From: Streptococcus ictaluri 707-05
GTDB lineage: Bacteria; Bacillota; Bacilli; Lactobacillales; Streptococcaceae
NCBI RefSeq assembly: GCF_000188015.2
Contig: NZ_AEUX02000003.1
Coordinates: 1-64,000, forward strand
Length of the DNA: 64,000 nt
Direction of reading: 5' to 3'
Shown piece after piece: positions 40,344 through 52,660 of the stretch (position 1 is its first letter; every line of letters starts with the position of its first letter). Under the pieces are notes generated by a model that had not been told where the DNA came from, searched no databases, and worked only from the letters and a program-made list of their open reading frames with translations. A program made the position numbers and the translations under genes.

Positions 40344-41161
40344 GCTATACGTATCAAGTGGGGACACCTTTTGAAGGGCGTACCCTTTTTGACATTAATC
40401 TTGATATTATAGATGGCTCCTACACTGCTTTTATTGGACATACTGGATCAGGTAAATCAACCATTATGCAATTGCTGAATGGATTGCATGTTCCAACAAG
40501 TGGAACGGTAACGGTGGAAAATCAAACCATTACCAATCAATCTAAAAATAAAGAGATTAAGTCGGTTCGAAAGCATGTCGGCTTGGTTTTTCAGTTTCCT
40601 GAGAGTCAGTTATTTGAAGAGACCGTTTTAAAAGATGTCGCCTTTGGTCCACAGAATTTTGGGGTATCTAAAGAAGAAGCGGAAGCTTTGGCACGAGAAA
40701 AAATAGCTTTGGTCGGACTTTCGGAAGAATTATTTGACAAAAATCCTTTTGAATTGTCAGGTGGGCAAATGCGAAGAGTGGCTATTGCAGGGATTCTAGC
40801 GATGCAACCAAACATTTTAGTCTTAGATGAACCAACTGCTGGACTCGATCCTAAAGGCCGAAAAGAGTTAATGACCCTCTTTAAAACTCTTCATCAAACA
40901 GGTATGACTATTGTTTTAGTGACACATTTAATGGATGATGTTGCTAATTATGCTGACTTTGTATATGTTTTGGAGGCCGGAAAGGTTATTTTATCAGGAA
41001 AACCTCGAACAGTGTTTCAAAAAGTTACTTTTCTAGAAGCTAAACAATTAGGTGTTCCAAAAATTACAAAATTTGCCCAATCTTTGGTCACACGCGGACT
41101 GGATTTACCTTATTTACCTACGACCTTAGATGAGCTTAGAGAGGTATTAAGACATGGATAA
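40319..41161 (+). CDS. ecfA2: ECF transporter ATPase EcfA2
   Basis: Second ATPase of the ECF module. 280 residues with Walker A GHTGSGKS, signature LSGGQMRRV, Walker [15 protein letters not shown] and H-loop VTHLMDDV. It overlaps ecfA1 by 25 bp and ecfT by 8 bp, giving a tightly coupled three-gene operon. Confidence 0.96.
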   Translation: MSINFQDVSYTYQVGTPFEGRTLFDINLDIIDGSYTAFIGHTGSGKSTIMQLLNGLHVPTSGTVTVENQTITNQSKNKEIKSVRKHVGLVFQFPESQLFEETVLKDVAFGPQNFGVSKEEAEALAREKIALVGLSEELFDKNPFELSGGQMRRVAIAGILAMQPNILVLDEPTAGLDPKGRKELMTLFKTLHQTGMTIVLVTHLMDDVANYADFVYVLEAGKVILSGKPRTVFQKVTFLEAKQLGVPKITKFAQSLVTRGLDLPYLPTTLDELREVLRHG

Positions 41162-41963
41162 ATTAATACTTGGTCGATATATTCCAGGAGATTCGATTAT
41201 TCATCGCTTAGACCCAAGAAGTAAATTGCTAGCTATGATTATTTATATTGTGATTATTTTTTGGGCTAATAATTTGGTGACCAATCTTATCATGTTAGTG
41301 TTTACTTTATTAGTAGTAATCTTATCAAAGATAAAATTGTCCTTCTTTTTGAATGGTGTTAAGCCCATGATTGGCATTATACTTTTTACCACGCTTTTTC
41401 AAATGTTTTTTGCACAAGGTGGACAAATTTTAATTCAATTTTGGATTTTTAAAATTACTGATTTTGGTCTGAGCCAAGCTTTGTTGATTTTTATGCGTTT
41501 TGTATTGATTATCTTTTTTTCAACCTTGTTAACATTGACGACGACACCTCTAAGTTTATCAGATGCGGTTGAATCCCTCTTGAAACCTTTTGTGAGATTT
41601 AAGGTTCCTGCGCATGAAATTGGCTTAATGTTATCCTTAAGCTTGCGTTTTGTCCCTACTTTAATGGATGATACCACTCGTATTATGAATGCTCAAAAGG
41701 CACGTGGGGTTGATTTTGGAGAAGGAAATCTTTTTCAGAAAGTTAAATCCATTATTCCAATTCTCATTCCTTTATTTGCATCTAGTTTTAAAAGAGCCGA
41801 TGCTTTGGCGATTGCTATGGAGGCAAGAGGCTATAAAGGAGGCGAAGGGAGAACAAAGTATCGCTTTTTAGATTGGAAAGGACAAGATACCCTTGCTGTT
41901 TTCATCGTTTTGTTACTAGGAATTCTTCTTTTCTTCTTAAAAAATCCCAATCAATTAATCTAA
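41154..41963 (+). CDS. ecfT: ECF transporter transmembrane protein EcfT
   Basis: The 269-residue scaffold protein that couples the two ATPases to exchangeable S-components. Six or so hydrophobic helices, with the two coupling-helix motifs of the family visible as AQKARGVD and [10 protein letters not shown]. No substrate-specific S-component lies beside it, so it probably serves dispersed ones. A terminator follows. Confidence 0.95.
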   Translation: MDKLILGRYIPGDSIIHRLDPRSKLLAMIIYIVIIFWANNLVTNLIMLVFTLLVVILSKIKLSFFLNGVKPMIGIILFTTLFQMFFAQGGQILIQFWIFKITDFGLSQALLIFMRFVLIIFFSTLLTLTTTPLSLSDAVESLLKPFVRFKVPAHEIGLMLSLSLRFVPTLMDDTTRIMNAQKARGVDFGEGNLFQKVKSIIPILIPLFASSFKRADALAIAMEARGYKGGEGRTKYRFLDWKGQDTLAVFIVLLLGILLFFLKNPNQLI

Positions 41964-41983
41964 AACATTTTTAAAGACCTATT

Positions 41984-42022
41984 AAAAACTAGAAAAAATG
42001 ATTTTCTAGTTTTCTTTTTTTG
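41984..42022 (+). terminator. Terminator of the ecf operon
   Basis: AAAACTAGAAAA and TTTTCTAGTTTT enclose a short AATGA loop, with a T-rich tail. Confidence 0.85.
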
Positions 42023-42185
42023 TTTTTAAATGAAAAAATTCATGTAAAATGATAGCTCTTTCACGAAAAAAAGCTCAGAAATTCTTGTAATATCAATATT
42101 TATGTAATATTTTTAATATAGCCTCAACACCAAAGTAATAAATAAAAGCTATTATGGATATCGGAGAAAAGTGAGGTATATTTTA

Positions 42186-42800
42186 ATGTTTAAAAAAGAA
42201 AATTTAAAACAACGTTATTTTAGTTTTGGGGTTATAGCATTTGCGATTGCTTTATTAGCTATTCTTTTTGCTTTTTCAGGTAAAGATGTTAATACAGATT
42301 CTTATGCAAAAAAACCAGAAACTAAAGTCATTAAAGAAGTTAAAAAGTCAACAAAAGAAAAGAAACCAACTGAATCAGTTAAAAAAGAGCCTGTTAAAGA
42401 AGAAAAAGTTCAAGAAGCTCCAGCAGCAACTCCAGTTGTGGAAGAGACAGCAGCTCCAGTAGCAGCTCCAGCGGTTCAAGAAGTAGCAGCGACAACACAA
42501 TACACAGTAACTCCTGTTTCTTATAGCAATGGAGTTGTTCTATCTAATGGAAATACTGCAGGTGCAGTAGGTAGTCAAGCAGCAGCTCAAATGGCAGCAG
42601 CAACTGGGGTTTCACAAGCGACATGGGAAGCTATCATTGCACAAGAATCAAATGGTAATCCAAATGTTGCCAATCCATCAGGTGCTTCTGGTTTATTCCA
42701 AACTATGCCAGGTTGGGGATCAACAGCTACTGTTCAAGATCAAATTAACTCAGCTTTAAATGCTTATAACTCTCAAGGGTTATCAGCTTGGGGCTACTAA
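42186..42800 (+). CDS. Secreted lysozyme-like (SLT-type) cell-wall protein
   Basis: 204 residues from ATG 42186 (GAGG 10 bp upstream; a 5-codon GTG extension is possible). An N-terminal membrane/signal segment (about 13-31; [20 protein letters not shown]) is followed by a low-complexity Lys/Glu then Pro/Ala/Val linker, and a C-terminal lysozyme-like fold with [20 protein letters not shown] and LFQTMPGWG. The Glu in AQESNG fits the catalytic position of transglycosylases. Similar small proteins in streptococci act in wall turnover. Upstream TGTAATAT occurs twice (42086-42093, 42103-42110), which may be operator-like. Confidence 0.83.
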   Translation: MFKKENLKQRYFSFGVIAFAIALLAILFAFSGKDVNTDSYAKKPETKVIKEVKKSTKEKKPTESVKKEPVKEEKVQEAPAATPVVEETAAPVAAPAVQEVAATTQYTVTPVSYSNGVVLSNGNTAGAVGSQAAAQMAAATGVSQATWEAIIAQESNGNPNVANPSGASGLFQTMPGWGSTATVQDQINSALNAYNSQGLSAWGY

Positions 42801-42823
42801 ACTTTTAACAGAATAATGAACAA

Positions 42824-42853
42824 GCATAGCAAATTGATTTGCTATGTTTTTTT
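42824..42853 (+). terminator. Terminator after the lysozyme-like gene
   Basis: CATAGCAAA and TTTGCTATG enclose TTGA, followed by seven Ts. Confidence 0.88.
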
Positions 42854-42868
42854 GGTTTCTTTGTCTTT

Positions 42869-43507
42869 TTAAAATAAAGAATTTAAAACAGGTAATAAAT
42901 TTAGTGGTTCATCGATGATGGCGTGAGCATTGTGTTCTATTAAACTTGCTTGATTTCCAAAACCCCAAGTGACACCCACTGTCAAAATTCCTGCTTCTTG
43001 ACCTCCAATAATGTCAAAGGCTGTGTCACCAATAATAGCAGCCTGCGAAGGTGAAATATGATGTTGGCTTAGACAAGCCTGTATGACATCAACTTTATGA
43101 TAGCGTTGACTAGTGGAACCAATTATTCCTTTAAAACAGCTAGTAATGCCTAATTCTGTTAGCATTTGGATAGCCATAGGTTGGTGTTTACTCGTAGTAA
43201 CGAATAAATCATAGTTAGCTTCTTCCAATGCCTTTAATAGTTGCTTGATTTCAGGATAAAGGGTTACTTGAGAAACACCTATTTCTTTATAAAACTGTCT
43301 AAAGTGATTAATGGCAGTTTCTACTAGAGAGGAATTCTTAAAAAAATGTTGGAAAGTTACCTCTAAAGGAGGTCCAATATAGGTTGATAGGATAAGATCA
43401 TCAGGACAATCTATCTCCATTTGTTTAAAGGTATATCTAAAAGCATTTAAGATTCCGATACTTGAGTCAACCAAGGTCCCATCTAAATCAAATAAAAGTG
43501 ATGTCAT
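42869..43507 (-). CDS. HAD-superfamily phosphatase (phosphoglycolate phosphatase-like)
   Basis: A 212-residue HAD hydrolase. Motif I DLDGTLVDS gives the nucleophile Asp, motif II is the VTTSK segment, and motif IV is IIGDTAFDIIGG. The cap is the small alpha-helical type. It most resembles phosphoglycolate phosphatase/pyrophosphatase PpaX-like enzymes, but the substrate cannot be told from sequence. It is followed on the same strand by the serine dehydratase locus upstream. Confidence 0.85.
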   Translation of the reverse strand: MTSLLFDLDGTLVDSSIGILNAFRYTFKQMEIDCPDDLILSTYIGPPLEVTFQHFFKNSSLVETAINHFRQFYKEIGVSQVTLYPEIKQLLKALEEANYDLFVTTSKHQPMAIQMLTELGITSCFKGIIGSTSQRYHKVDVIQACLSQHHISPSQAAIIGDTAFDIIGGQEAGILTVGVTWGFGNQASLIEHNAHAIIDEPLNLLPVLNSLF

Positions 43508-43532
43508 TGTTATTCCTTAATTAAATGCTGAT

Positions 43533-44407
43533 TTATTCTCCAAAAATATCCTTAGTGTATTGGCGTCCAGTTGGTGTAGCTGCGAGCCCACCTTCAGCTG
43601 TTTCCCGAAAGGCAGTCGGCATTGCAGATCCAACTTGGTACATGGCATCAATAACTTCATCTACAGGAATTTGAGATTTGATGCCAGCTAAAGCCATATC
43701 AGCAGCAACAATAGCAAAGCTAGCGCCTAAAGCATTTCGCTTAACACAAGGAACTTCAACTAAACCTGCAACAGGATCACAGATTAATCCAAGTAGATTT
43801 TTAATGACAAAAGCAATGGCTTGACTTGCTTGAAAGGCAGTTCCTCCTGCAGCTTTAACAAGAGAGCAGCTGCACTCATTGCTGATGCGGAACCTACTTC
43901 TGCTTGACAGCCTCCTTCAGCACCTGATATGGAAGCATTGTTCCCGATTACCAAGCCAAAGGCTCCTGCTGTAAATAGGAAGTCAAGTTGTTCAGCTTCT
44001 GTTAACTCTAGTTTATCGATAGCAGTAGCTAGAACAGCAGGTAGACATCCGGCACTTCCTGCCGTTGGAGTCGCACAAACGAGACCCATTTTAGCATTTA
44101 ATTCATTGACAGATATGGCATTTCTAACAGCAGTTAAAATAGTAGTATCTGAAAGACTTTTCCCTTTTTTGATGTATTGATCCATCTTTAAGGCATCTCC
44201 TCCAGTTAGTCCACTAATAGATTTACTGGATGTCAATCCGGTGACAATTGACTCTTTCATGACTTGTAAATTTCGAGACATGATAGCTATAATATCTTCT
44301 CGACTTCGGCCAGTCATTTCTATTTCAGTAGCAATCATTAATTCAGCTACATTTCCGTTAAATTGGTCTTCAGCTTGTTGAACAAGTTCTTCAATGGTGT
44401 AAAACAT
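43533..44407 (-). pseudogene. sdaAA: L-serine dehydratase alpha subunit, frameshifted
   Basis: Normally an iron-sulfur enzyme subunit of about 290 residues that converts serine to pyruvate and ammonia. The frame is sound from ATG 44407 (MFYTIEELVQQAEDQ) through CATPTAGSAGCLPAV and EGGCQAEVGSASAMSAAAL, then shifts at an AG repeat, 43861-43866 on the plus strand, which has three AG units where two would keep the frame. After the shift the rest is recognisable in another frame: VKAAGGTAFQASQAI through LICDPVAGLVEVPC to TKDIFGE and a stop at 43533. The conserved C-terminal cysteine region is lost from the product, so the enzyme should be inactive unless the 2-bp insertion is a sequencing error. 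Confidence 0.88.
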
Positions 44408-44417
44408 AGTTACCTTT

Positions 44418-45089
44418 CTAGTCAAAGAAGTTGACATTATAAAGATTAGGGATAGTAGCAATTTTCTTGACAGCTTCTTGACACTCACGCGAATCAATTT
44501 CGATAATCATGATGGCTTTTTCGCCGGCAGATTCCCTTGTTACGTTCATTTGAGCGATATTAATATTGCTAGCTGATAAGATATCTGTCACCTTTGCAAT
44601 CATTCCAGGAATATCCTGGTGAACAATGATTAAAGTTGGTGTATTGGTAGATAAGGATACCGAAAAAACATTCAACTCGGTAACTCGAATGTTACCACCA
44701 CCGATTGATTCCCCTGTGATACTCATGGATTTACCATTCTTTTTAACAACAATTTTAACGGTATTAGGGTGGGGGGCATTACTATCTTTTAAAATTTCCC
44801 AGTAAATTTTAACCCCTTTTTGATGGGCAATTTCAAGGGATGATTTAATATCAGGATTGTCTGTATCCATTCCTAAAATTCCTGCAACAAGTGCCTTATC
44901 AGTCCCATGTCCTTGGTAGGTTTTAGCAAAGGAATTATAGAGATGAAAGGTGACTTCATCAGGAATATCTCCAAAAATGGAATGGACAACTTTTCCAATT
45001 CTTACTGCGCCAGCTGTGTGACTACTGGAAGGTCCAATCATAACAGGGCCAATAATGTCAAAAACTGATTGAAATTTTTTTGTGTTCAT
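44418..45089 (-). CDS. sdaAB: L-serine dehydratase beta subunit
   Basis: 223 residues from ATG 45089, preceded by GGTGGAG; a longer frame to 45122 is less likely. The N-terminal SDH-beta domain has FDIIGPVMIGPSSSHTAGAVRIG, and the C-terminal ACT domain (about 150-223) has VHQDIPGMIAKVTDILSASN. It lies 10 bp upstream of the broken alpha subunit and is itself intact, but probably has no function without it. Confidence 0.92.
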   Translation of the reverse strand: MNTKKFQSVFDIIGPVMIGPSSSHTAGAVRIGKVVHSIFGDIPDEVTFHLYNSFAKTYQGHGTDKALVAGILGMDTDNPDIKSSLEIAHQKGVKIYWEILKDSNAPHPNTVKIVVKKNGKSMSITGESIGGGNIRVTELNVFSVSLSTNTPTLIIVHQDIPGMIAKVTDILSASNINIAQMNVTRESAGEKAIMIIEIDSRECQEAVKKIATIPNLYNVNFFD

Positions 45090-45170
45090 AGATTCTCCAC
45101 CGTATTTTTTAATCCCTTTCATTATAACAAAACATGGTATAAAATGTGATTTTTTTCTTAATAGATATTC

Positions 45171-46420
<1,250 letters not shown>

Positions 46421-46480
46421 AAAGGAAATAGCATAAGTCTAAGAAAAAAGAAAGTATTCGACAATTTTAAAATATTTGTT

Positions 46481-47442
46481 ACCCATGGTGCTAGTTAATT
46501 TCAAAATATCTCAAATTGTAAGCTAGTATGATTTGTTCAATCCTCAATTGCAGCCCTATCATGCCCCTAGCCAGTGTTCGTTCCATATCAAAAAGGGAAC
46601 AAAGTTCTGAAAATCTAGTCTCAATGGTTCGTCTCATAGCCATTAGTTTCCAATGATTATGCTGTTTAGCCCCTTCCATATTTTGACGCAAGGGAGTCCA
46701 GAGGTGATAGCCACTTTGCTTCAACTCATCTTTCAGCTCACGGTTAAGGTAACCTAAGTCTGCTAAAATGAGGGATTGTTCACACCTTTCTAGCAACTCG
46801 TAAACTGCCTTAATATCATGAACAGAGGCTGGGCTGACAACATAATTCAGAATGTAGCCTGATAAGGTCACTAGCATGTGAACCTTAAAACCGTAAAACC
46901 ACATATGTTTAGAGGCGGTGTAACCAATATTAGCTATCCCATTGAAAAGTCTGACCCTGTGGTTACGAATAGATTGACAAAGTGGCAAAGGAAAGCTGTC
47001 TATAATAACAATGGTATTGGGAGAAATTTGAGTGTTCATTGCCTGACGAATCACTTGAACCAGCCAAATCAACTGTCTTGCACGCCTATTAAAGCGACTT
47101 CTTTCTAGTAATGTACCGCAGGGAAATAGCTGACAAATCCTATAAAAGTGACGTTGTGATTTAATACCTAGTTCAGCTTGTAATAGCAGTAAAACTAGAA
47201 GAGATTGGTCTGAAACTTTGGACAGACAGACGTTACGACGGTGTTTGAAGTCTTCCGGACAATAATCCTGATAAAACTGAGAACAAATTTTTGATAATTG
47301 ACGCATATTCCATTGTAAGTGATGGGATTTAGCTGTATACTGTAAGTGGCTCATTTGGACTAACCTCCTGTTTGTGTAGGCACTTACAGTATAGTCCTTT
47401 TGGGCTTTTTATTGTATTTTGAGATTAACTAGCACCACGGGT
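46481..47442 (-). mobile_element. IS982-type insertion sequence with target duplication
   Basis: 962 bp bounded by inverted repeats ACCCATGGTGCTAGTTAAT (left) and ACCCGTGGTGCTAGTTAAT (right, read inward). A 7-bp direct repeat ATTTGTT flanks it at 46474-46480 and 47443-47449, which is a target-site duplication and shows transposition rather than rearrangement. It is inserted 60 bp after mnmA. Confidence 0.93.
46491..47354 (-). CDS. IS982-family transposase
   Basis: An intact 287-residue DDE transposase filling most of the element. Asp residues in IVIIDSFPLPLC and ILADLGYLN, and Glu in RRTIETRFSEL, suit the DDE triad with the Y-(2)-R-like spacing before the Glu. Basic charge and the lack of frame breaks suggest it may be active. 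The nearest IS982-type matches are in streptococci and lactococci; exact naming needs a database search. Confidence 0.9.
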   Translation of the reverse strand: MSHLQYTAKSHHLQWNMRQLSKICSQFYQDYCPEDFKHRRNVCLSKVSDQSLLVLLLLQAELGIKSQRHFYRICQLFPCGTLLERSRFNRRARQLIWLVQVIRQAMNTQISPNTIVIIDSFPLPLCQSIRNHRVRLFNGIANIGYTASKHMWFYGFKVHMLVTLSGYILNYVVSPASVHDIKAVYELLERCEQSLILADLGYLNRELKDELKQSGYHLWTPLRQNMEGAKQHNHWKLMAMRRTIETRFSELCSLFDMERTLARGMIGLQLRIEQIILAYNLRYFEIN

Positions 47443-47449
47443 ATTTGTT

Positions 47450-47698
47450 GGATTTTTCTATTATGGGTACTTTGTGTCACTAAGCGAAGTATAGATGGTT
47501 TTAGCAGTTATTGATAATGACATTCAGTTAAAAACATTTCCAGAAATAGCATTTAGTGACTCTGGTTAGGACAAACAATGACAGGTAAGTTTAAGTCTAA
47601 GGGGACCTAACATTTTGGGTTTACAGCTGTGTCAACTTATTTTGACACAATTTTAAAGTAAAAAGCTATAAGGCATCATTCATGGTTTAGGAGATAAG
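47450..47698. other. Non-coding gap before the Nudix gene
   Basis: No supported gene. A 24-codon frame at 47493-47567 (MVLAVIDNDIQLKTFPEIAF) has no clear ribosome binding site and may be a remnant. TGTGTCAA-CTTATT-TTGACACA at 47628-47649 is an 8-bp perfect inverted repeat about 50 bp before the Nudix start and could be an operator. Confidence 0.4.
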
Positions 47699-48166
47699 AT
47701 GGTTAGAGATTTTCGAGTCATAGAAGAAGACTGTGCTTTTGGACTTAGGGCCAGCGCCTTGATTATCAAAGATAATCAGATTTTCTTAACCAAAGACCAG
47801 AGTGGCTATTATTATACTATTGGTGGTGCCAGTTTAGTCGGTGAAACAACTCGGGAAACTGTTTTACGTGAAACCTTAGAGGAAATTGGTATTTCTGTAG
47901 AAGTAGGACCGTTGGCTTTTGTTGTCGAAAATCAGTTTTATAAAAAGGGTAGACTTTGGCACAATATTGAATGTCACTATTTTGTGACACCCTTGACTGA
48001 TCCGAACTTACAAATGTCTGAAAATGATAAGACACAGATTTGTGAATGGGTAGCTCTCGACCAATTGTCAACCATAAAGTTAGTTCCTGAATTTTTAAAA
48101 GAAGGTATCATTAATTGGCCAGGGCATATTGTACATGTAGAAAGCAGTGAAATTGACAAATCATAG
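47699..48166 (+). CDS. Nudix hydrolase
   Basis: A 155-residue hydrolase of nucleoside-diphosphate-linked substrates. The Nudix box G-x5-E-x7-RE-x2-EE-x-G is complete in [20 protein letters not shown] and the following IGI. The substrate is not predictable. It ends 43 bp before the mnmG start and may be co-transcribed with it. Confidence 0.88.
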   Translation: MVRDFRVIEEDCAFGLRASALIIKDNQIFLTKDQSGYYYTIGGASLVGETTRETVLRETLEEIGISVEVGPLAFVVENQFYKKGRLWHNIECHYFVTPLTDPNLQMSENDKTQICEWVALDQLSTIKLVPEFLKEGIINWPGHIVHVESSEIDKS

Positions 48167-48209
48167 AACCATGATAGAAAGTATTAAAACTGATAAAAGG
48201 GAAATAAAA

Positions 48210-50108
48210 ATGACACATGAATTTACAGAAGCCTATGATGTTATTGTTATAGGTGCAGGACATGCTGGGGTAGAGGCTAGTTTAGCTACAAGTCGTATGG
48301 GCTGTAAGACTTTATTAGCGACTATTAATTTGGATATGCTTGCCTTTATGCCTTGTAATCCTTCCATTGGAGGCACTGCCAAAGGAATCGTCGTTCGTGA
48401 AATTGATGCACTTGGTGGGGAAATGGGTAAGAATATTGATAAAACCTATATCCAAATGAAGATGCTCAATACAGGTAAAGGACCTGCAGTAAGGGCTCTA
48501 AGAGCTCAAGCTGATAAAAATCTCTATTCAAGAGAAATGAAGCATACCGTAGAAAAGCAAGAAAACCTCACCCTACGTCAAACTATGGTTGATGATATTT
48601 TGGTAGAGAATGGTAAGGTAATTGGTGTTTTAACAGCAACTGGTCAAAAAATTGCCGCTAAAGCCGTGGTTATCACAACAGGTACAGCTCTTCGTGGGGA
48701 GATTATTTTAGGAGAACTCAAATATTCTTCTGGTCCAAATAATAGTTTAGCTTCAGTTACTTTGGCAGATAATTTAAAGAAACTAGGACTAGAAATCGGT
48801 CGCTTTAAAACAGGGACACCACCGCGTGTTAAAGCATCATCTATTGATTATAGTTTGACAGACATTCATCCTGGGGATACCAAACCTAATCATTTTTCAT
48901 TTATGTCTAAAGATGAGGATTATTTACAAGATCAGATTCCCTGTTGGTTGACTTATACCAATCAAACGAGTCATGACATTATTAATCAAAATCTTCACCG
49001 AGCTCCGATGTTTTCAGGGATTGTCAAAGGGGTAGGCCCTCGCTATTGTCCTTCTATAGAGGATAAAATTGTGCGTTTTTCAGATAAAGATCGTCATCAG
49101 TTATTCTTAGAACCAGAAGGTCGTGATACTGAGGAAGTCTATGTTCAAGGTTTGTCAACAAGCCTTCCAGAGGATGTGCAAAAAGACTTGCTTCACTCTA
49201 TCAAAGGGCTTGAGCAAGCAGAAATGATGCGTACAGGCTATGCTATTGAGTACGATATTGTGTTACCACATCAACTGAGAGCAACACTTGAAACAAAATT
49301 AATCTCTGGTCTTTTTACAGCAGGTCAAACCAATGGTACTTCTGGCTATGAAGAAGCAGCTGGACAAGGTATTGTAGCTGGAATCAATGCAGCTCTTAAA
49401 GTCCAAGGAAAACCTGAACTGATTTTAAAACGTAGTGATGCCTATATTGGCGTAATGATTGATGACTTGGTAACCAAGGGAACCTTGGAGCCATATCGTT
49501 TGTTAACTTCTCGTGCGGAATACCGTTTGATTTTACGTCATGATAATGCTGACATGCGATTAACAGAAATCGGTCGTCACATTGGGTTAGTGGATGATGA
49601 GCGCTGGCAAGCTTTTGAAATCAAAAAAAATCAATTCGAGAGTGAATTAAAACGTCTTGATAGCATTAAACTAAAGCCCATTAAAGAAACTAACGCAAGG
49701 ATTCAAGAACTAGGCTTTAAACCTTTAACCGATGCTATGACTGCCAAAGAATTTATGCGTCGACCAGAGCTTGACTATCATCAAGCTGTTTCTTTTGTAG
49801 GTCCAGCAGCTGAGGACTTAGATGCTAAAATTGTGGAGCTTTTAGAAACGGAAATCAAATACGAGGGATACATCAAAAAAGCGCTTGATCAAGTGGCTAA
49901 AATGAAGCGCATGGAAGAAAAGCGGATACCAGCTGATATTGATTGGGATGCTATTGATTCTATCGCAACTGAAGCTAGACAAAAGTTCAAAAAAATCAAT
50001 CCTGAGACTATTGGTCAGGCAAGTCGTATTTCAGGGGTTAATCCCGCAGATATTAGTATTTTAATGGTTTACATAGAAAGCAATGGGAAAGCGCGTCGTA
50101 GGCCCTAA
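48210..50108 (+). CDS. mnmG: tRNA uridine-5-carboxymethylaminomethyl modification enzyme MnmG
   Basis: FAD protein that with MnmE builds the cmnm5 group at U34 of several tRNAs. 632 residues from ATG 48210, which follows AAAGGGAAA; an upstream in-frame extension of 21 codons overlaps the Nudix gene and is rejected. FAD motif [14 protein letters not shown] at about 11-24, conserved [11 protein letters not shown], and the C-terminal helical MnmE-binding domain. Confidence 0.97.
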   Translation: MTHEFTEAYDVIVIGAGHAGVEASLATSRMGCKTLLATINLDMLAFMPCNPSIGGTAKGIVVREIDALGGEMGKNIDKTYIQMKMLNTGKGPAVRALRAQADKNLYSREMKHTVEKQENLTLRQTMVDDILVENGKVIGVLTATGQKIAAKAVVITTGTALRGEIILGELKYSSGPNNSLASVTLADNLKKLGLEIGRFKTGTPPRVKASSIDYSLTDIHPGDTKPNHFSFMSKDEDYLQDQIPCWLTYTNQTSHDIINQNLHRAPMFSGIVKGVGPRYCPSIEDKIVRFSDKDRHQLFLEPEGRDTEEVYVQGLSTSLPEDVQKDLLHSIKGLEQAEMMRTGYAIEYDIVLPHQLRATLETKLISGLFTAGQTNGTSGYEEAAGQGIVAGINAALKVQGKPELILKRSDAYIGVMIDDLVTKGTLEPYRLLTSRAEYRLILRHDNADMRLTEIGRHIGLVDDERWQAFEIKKNQFESELKRLDSIKLKPIKETNARIQELGFKPLTDAMTAKEFMRRPELDYHQAVSFVGPAAEDLDAKIVELLETEIKYEGYIKKALDQVAKMKRMEEKRIPADIDWDAIDSIATEARQKFKKINPETIGQASRISGVNPADISILMVYIESNGKARRRP

Positions 50109-50140
50109 GTCGTCATAGAATTGTAATCTCAAAGAACCTG

Positions 50141-50166
50141 ACAGCTCTGTATTTCAGAGCTGTTTT
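50141..50166 (+). terminator. Terminator after mnmG
   Basis: ACAGCTCTG and CAGAGCTGT enclose TATTT, followed by TTTA. A TATAAT at 50171-50176 immediately after probably drives gdpP. Confidence 0.8.
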
Positions 50167-50197
50167 ATGGTATAATATGGGCTTAAGAGGTTAGAGA

Positions 50198-52174
50198 ATG
50201 AAAAGATTTCGTTTTGAAACCATTCATTTAATTATGATGGGGTTGATTTTGTTTGGATTGTTAGCATTATGCATCAGAATCATGCAATCCAAAATGCTCA
50301 TATTATTAGCTGTTTTTCTAGTATTATTATTTGTCGTCGCTTTGCTTTTGTATCAAAAAGAAGTTTATGAATTATCTGATTTAGATCATATTGAATTGCT
50401 AAATGAACAAACAGAGGATAATCTTAAAACATTGCTTGATAAGATGCCAGTAGGTGTGATTCAGTTTGAACAAGAGACAAATGCCATTGAGTGGTATAAT
50501 CCTTATGCTGAGCTTATTTTTACCAATGAAGATGGTCGCTTGCAAGAGGAATTGATCCATCACATCTTATCAGAAAAGCGTCAAGGTGATATTTCACAGA
50601 CCTTTGAAATTCTTGGAAATAAGTACACATCTTATATCGACGTTCCTTCAGGTATCTTTTACTTTTTTGATAGCTTTGTGGGGAATCGTCAATCCATTGA
50701 CGCTAGTTTCCTGAGACCAGTAGTTGGGATTATTTCTATTGACAACTATGATGATATTACAGATAATCTTTCGGATGCAGATATCTCAAAAATCAATAGT
50801 TTTGTTGCCAATTTTATTACCAACTTTATGGAATCAAAAAATATTTTTTATTGTCGTGTCAATATGGATCGTTTTTACTTTTTCACAGACTATAAAACAT
50901 TGAAAGAGTTGATGGATGATAAATTCTCTATTTTAGACGAATTTCGTAAGGAAGCTCAAGATACCCAACGTCTTTTGACACTCAGCATGGGAATTTCTTA
51001 TGGCGAGGATAATCATAATCAAATTGGACAAGTAGCACTTGAAAACCTTAATGTTGCATTAGTACGTGGAGGAGATCAAATTGTCATTAGAGAAAACAAC
51101 GATCATGAGAGTCCTATTTATTTTGGTGGAGGCTCAGTTTCAACAGTAAAACGTTCACGGACACGTACGCGTGCTATGATGACGGCAATTTCTGATCGTA
51201 TCAAAATGGTTGACAATGTCTTTATTGTAGGACACCGTAAACTCGATATGGATGCCCTGGGTTCGGCTGTTGGGATGCAATTTTTTTCAAGTAATATTAT
51301 TGAAAATAGTTTTGCAGTCTATAATCCTGACGAGATGAGTTCAGATATTGAACGTGCTATTGAAAGGCTCCAAGCAGATGGGAAAACACGCCTAATTAGT
51401 GTTTCACAAGCTATGGGACTTGTTACACCTCGATCTCTTTTGGTTATGGTTGATCATTCTAAGGTCTCTTTGACGTTATCAAAAGACTTTTATGACCTCT
51501 TTAAGGATGTAATTGTCGTCGATCACCATCGAAGAGATGATGATTTTCCAGATAATGCTGTCTTAACCTTTATTGAAAGTGGGGCAAGTAGTGCAGCAGA
51601 ATTGGTGACAGAACTTATTCAATTCCAAAATGCGAAAAAACGCTTAAATAAAATTCAAGCAAGCATTTTGATGGCGGGTATCATGTTAGATACCAAGAAT
51701 TTTTCAACGCGCGTGACAAGTAGGACCTTCGATGTAGCAAGCTATTTACGTGGAAAAGGCAGTGACAGTGTCGAAATTCAAATGATTTCTGCTACAGATT
51801 TTGATGAATACAGACAAGTCAATGAAATTGTCCTTCGAGGAGAACGCTTTATTGATACTATTATGATTGCGACCGGGATTGACGATAAGCAATATAGCAA
51901 CGTTATTGCCAGTAAAGCAGCTGATACGATTCTATCAATGGCAAGCGTTGAGGCTAGTTTTGTTTTGGTCGAGACTCCAAGCCATAAAATTGCTGTATCT
52001 GCTAGAAGTCGCAGCAAGATTAATGTACAGCGCATTATGGAAAAAATGGGTGGCGGAGGTCACTTTAATCTGGCGGCCTGTCAGATGGAAGGTATTACTT
52101 TAACTGAAGCCAAGCAATTATTACTAGAAACAATAGAAAATACCATAAAAGAAGCAGGAGAGGTAGAAGCATGA
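50198..52174 (+). CDS. gdpP: Cyclic-di-AMP phosphodiesterase GdpP
   Basis: Membrane enzyme that hydrolyses c-di-AMP to pApA, tuning osmotic and wall stress responses. 658 residues: two transmembrane helices (about 10-50), a PAS domain (about 80-150), a degenerate GGDEF domain (about 170-300), then DHH and DHHA1 domains with [24 protein letters not shown] and [12 protein letters not shown]. Its stop overlaps the rplI start by 4 bp (ATGA), the conserved gdpP-rplI-dnaB order. Confidence 0.96.
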   Translation: MKRFRFETIHLIMMGLILFGLLALCIRIMQSKMLILLAVFLVLLFVVALLLYQKEVYELSDLDHIELLNEQTEDNLKTLLDKMPVGVIQFEQETNAIEWYNPYAELIFTNEDGRLQEELIHHILSEKRQGDISQTFEILGNKYTSYIDVPSGIFYFFDSFVGNRQSIDASFLRPVVGIISIDNYDDITDNLSDADISKINSFVANFITNFMESKNIFYCRVNMDRFYFFTDYKTLKELMDDKFSILDEFRKEAQDTQRLLTLSMGISYGEDNHNQIGQVALENLNVALVRGGDQIVIRENNDHESPIYFGGGSVSTVKRSRTRTRAMMTAISDRIKMVDNVFIVGHRKLDMDALGSAVGMQFFSSNIIENSFAVYNPDEMSSDIERAIERLQADGKTRLISVSQAMGLVTPRSLLVMVDHSKVSLTLSKDFYDLFKDVIVVDHHRRDDDFPDNAVLTFIESGASSAAELVTELIQFQNAKKRLNKIQASILMAGIMLDTKNFSTRVTSRTFDVASYLRGKGSDSVEIQMISATDFDEYRQVNEIVLRGERFIDTIMIATGIDDKQYSNVIASKAADTILSMASVEASFVLVETPSHKIAVSARSRSKINVQRIMEKMGGGGHFNLAACQMEGITLTEAKQLLLETIENTIKEAGEVEA

Positions 52175-52623
52175 GAGTTATATTTTTAGCAGATGTCAAA
52201 GGTAAAGGAAAAAAGGGTGAGATTAAAGAGGTTCCAACAGGATATGCCCAAAATTTTTTAATTAAGAAAAATTTGGCTAAGGAAGCCACTTCTCAAACAA
52301 TTGGAGAATTAAAAGGGAAACAAAAGGCCGAAGAAAAAGCACAAGCTGAAATCTTAGCTGAAGCAAAAGCTATGAAAGAAGTGCTTAGTCAAGAAAAAAC
52401 ACGTGTTCAATTTACTGAAAAAGTTGGACCGGATGGGCGCACTTTTGGTTCAATCACCGCTAAAAAAATTGCAGAAGAGTTGCAAAAACAATTTAACTTG
52501 AAAATAGATAAGCGCCATATTGTCTTAGATCATCCTATTCGTGCTATTGGACTTATTGAAGTACCTGTCAAATTACATAAAGAAGTAACAGCAGAGATTA
52601 AACTCAGTGTGACAGAAGCTTAA
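52171..52623 (+). CDS. rplI: 50S ribosomal protein L9
   Basis: 150 residues. The N-terminal L9 domain begins [20 protein letters not shown] and is followed by a long charged connecting helix (about 42-75) and a C-terminal RNA-binding domain. Translationally coupled to gdpP by ATGA overlap. Confidence 0.98.
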   Translation: MRVIFLADVKGKGKKGEIKEVPTGYAQNFLIKKNLAKEATSQTIGELKGKQKAEEKAQAEILAEAKAMKEVLSQEKTRVQFTEKVGPDGRTFGSITAKKIAEELQKQFNLKIDKRHIVLDHPIRAIGLIEVPVKLHKEVTAEIKLSVTEA

Positions 52624-52660
52624 CACAAGAAACATAGATAAGATTTGGAGGTGGTTAAGG

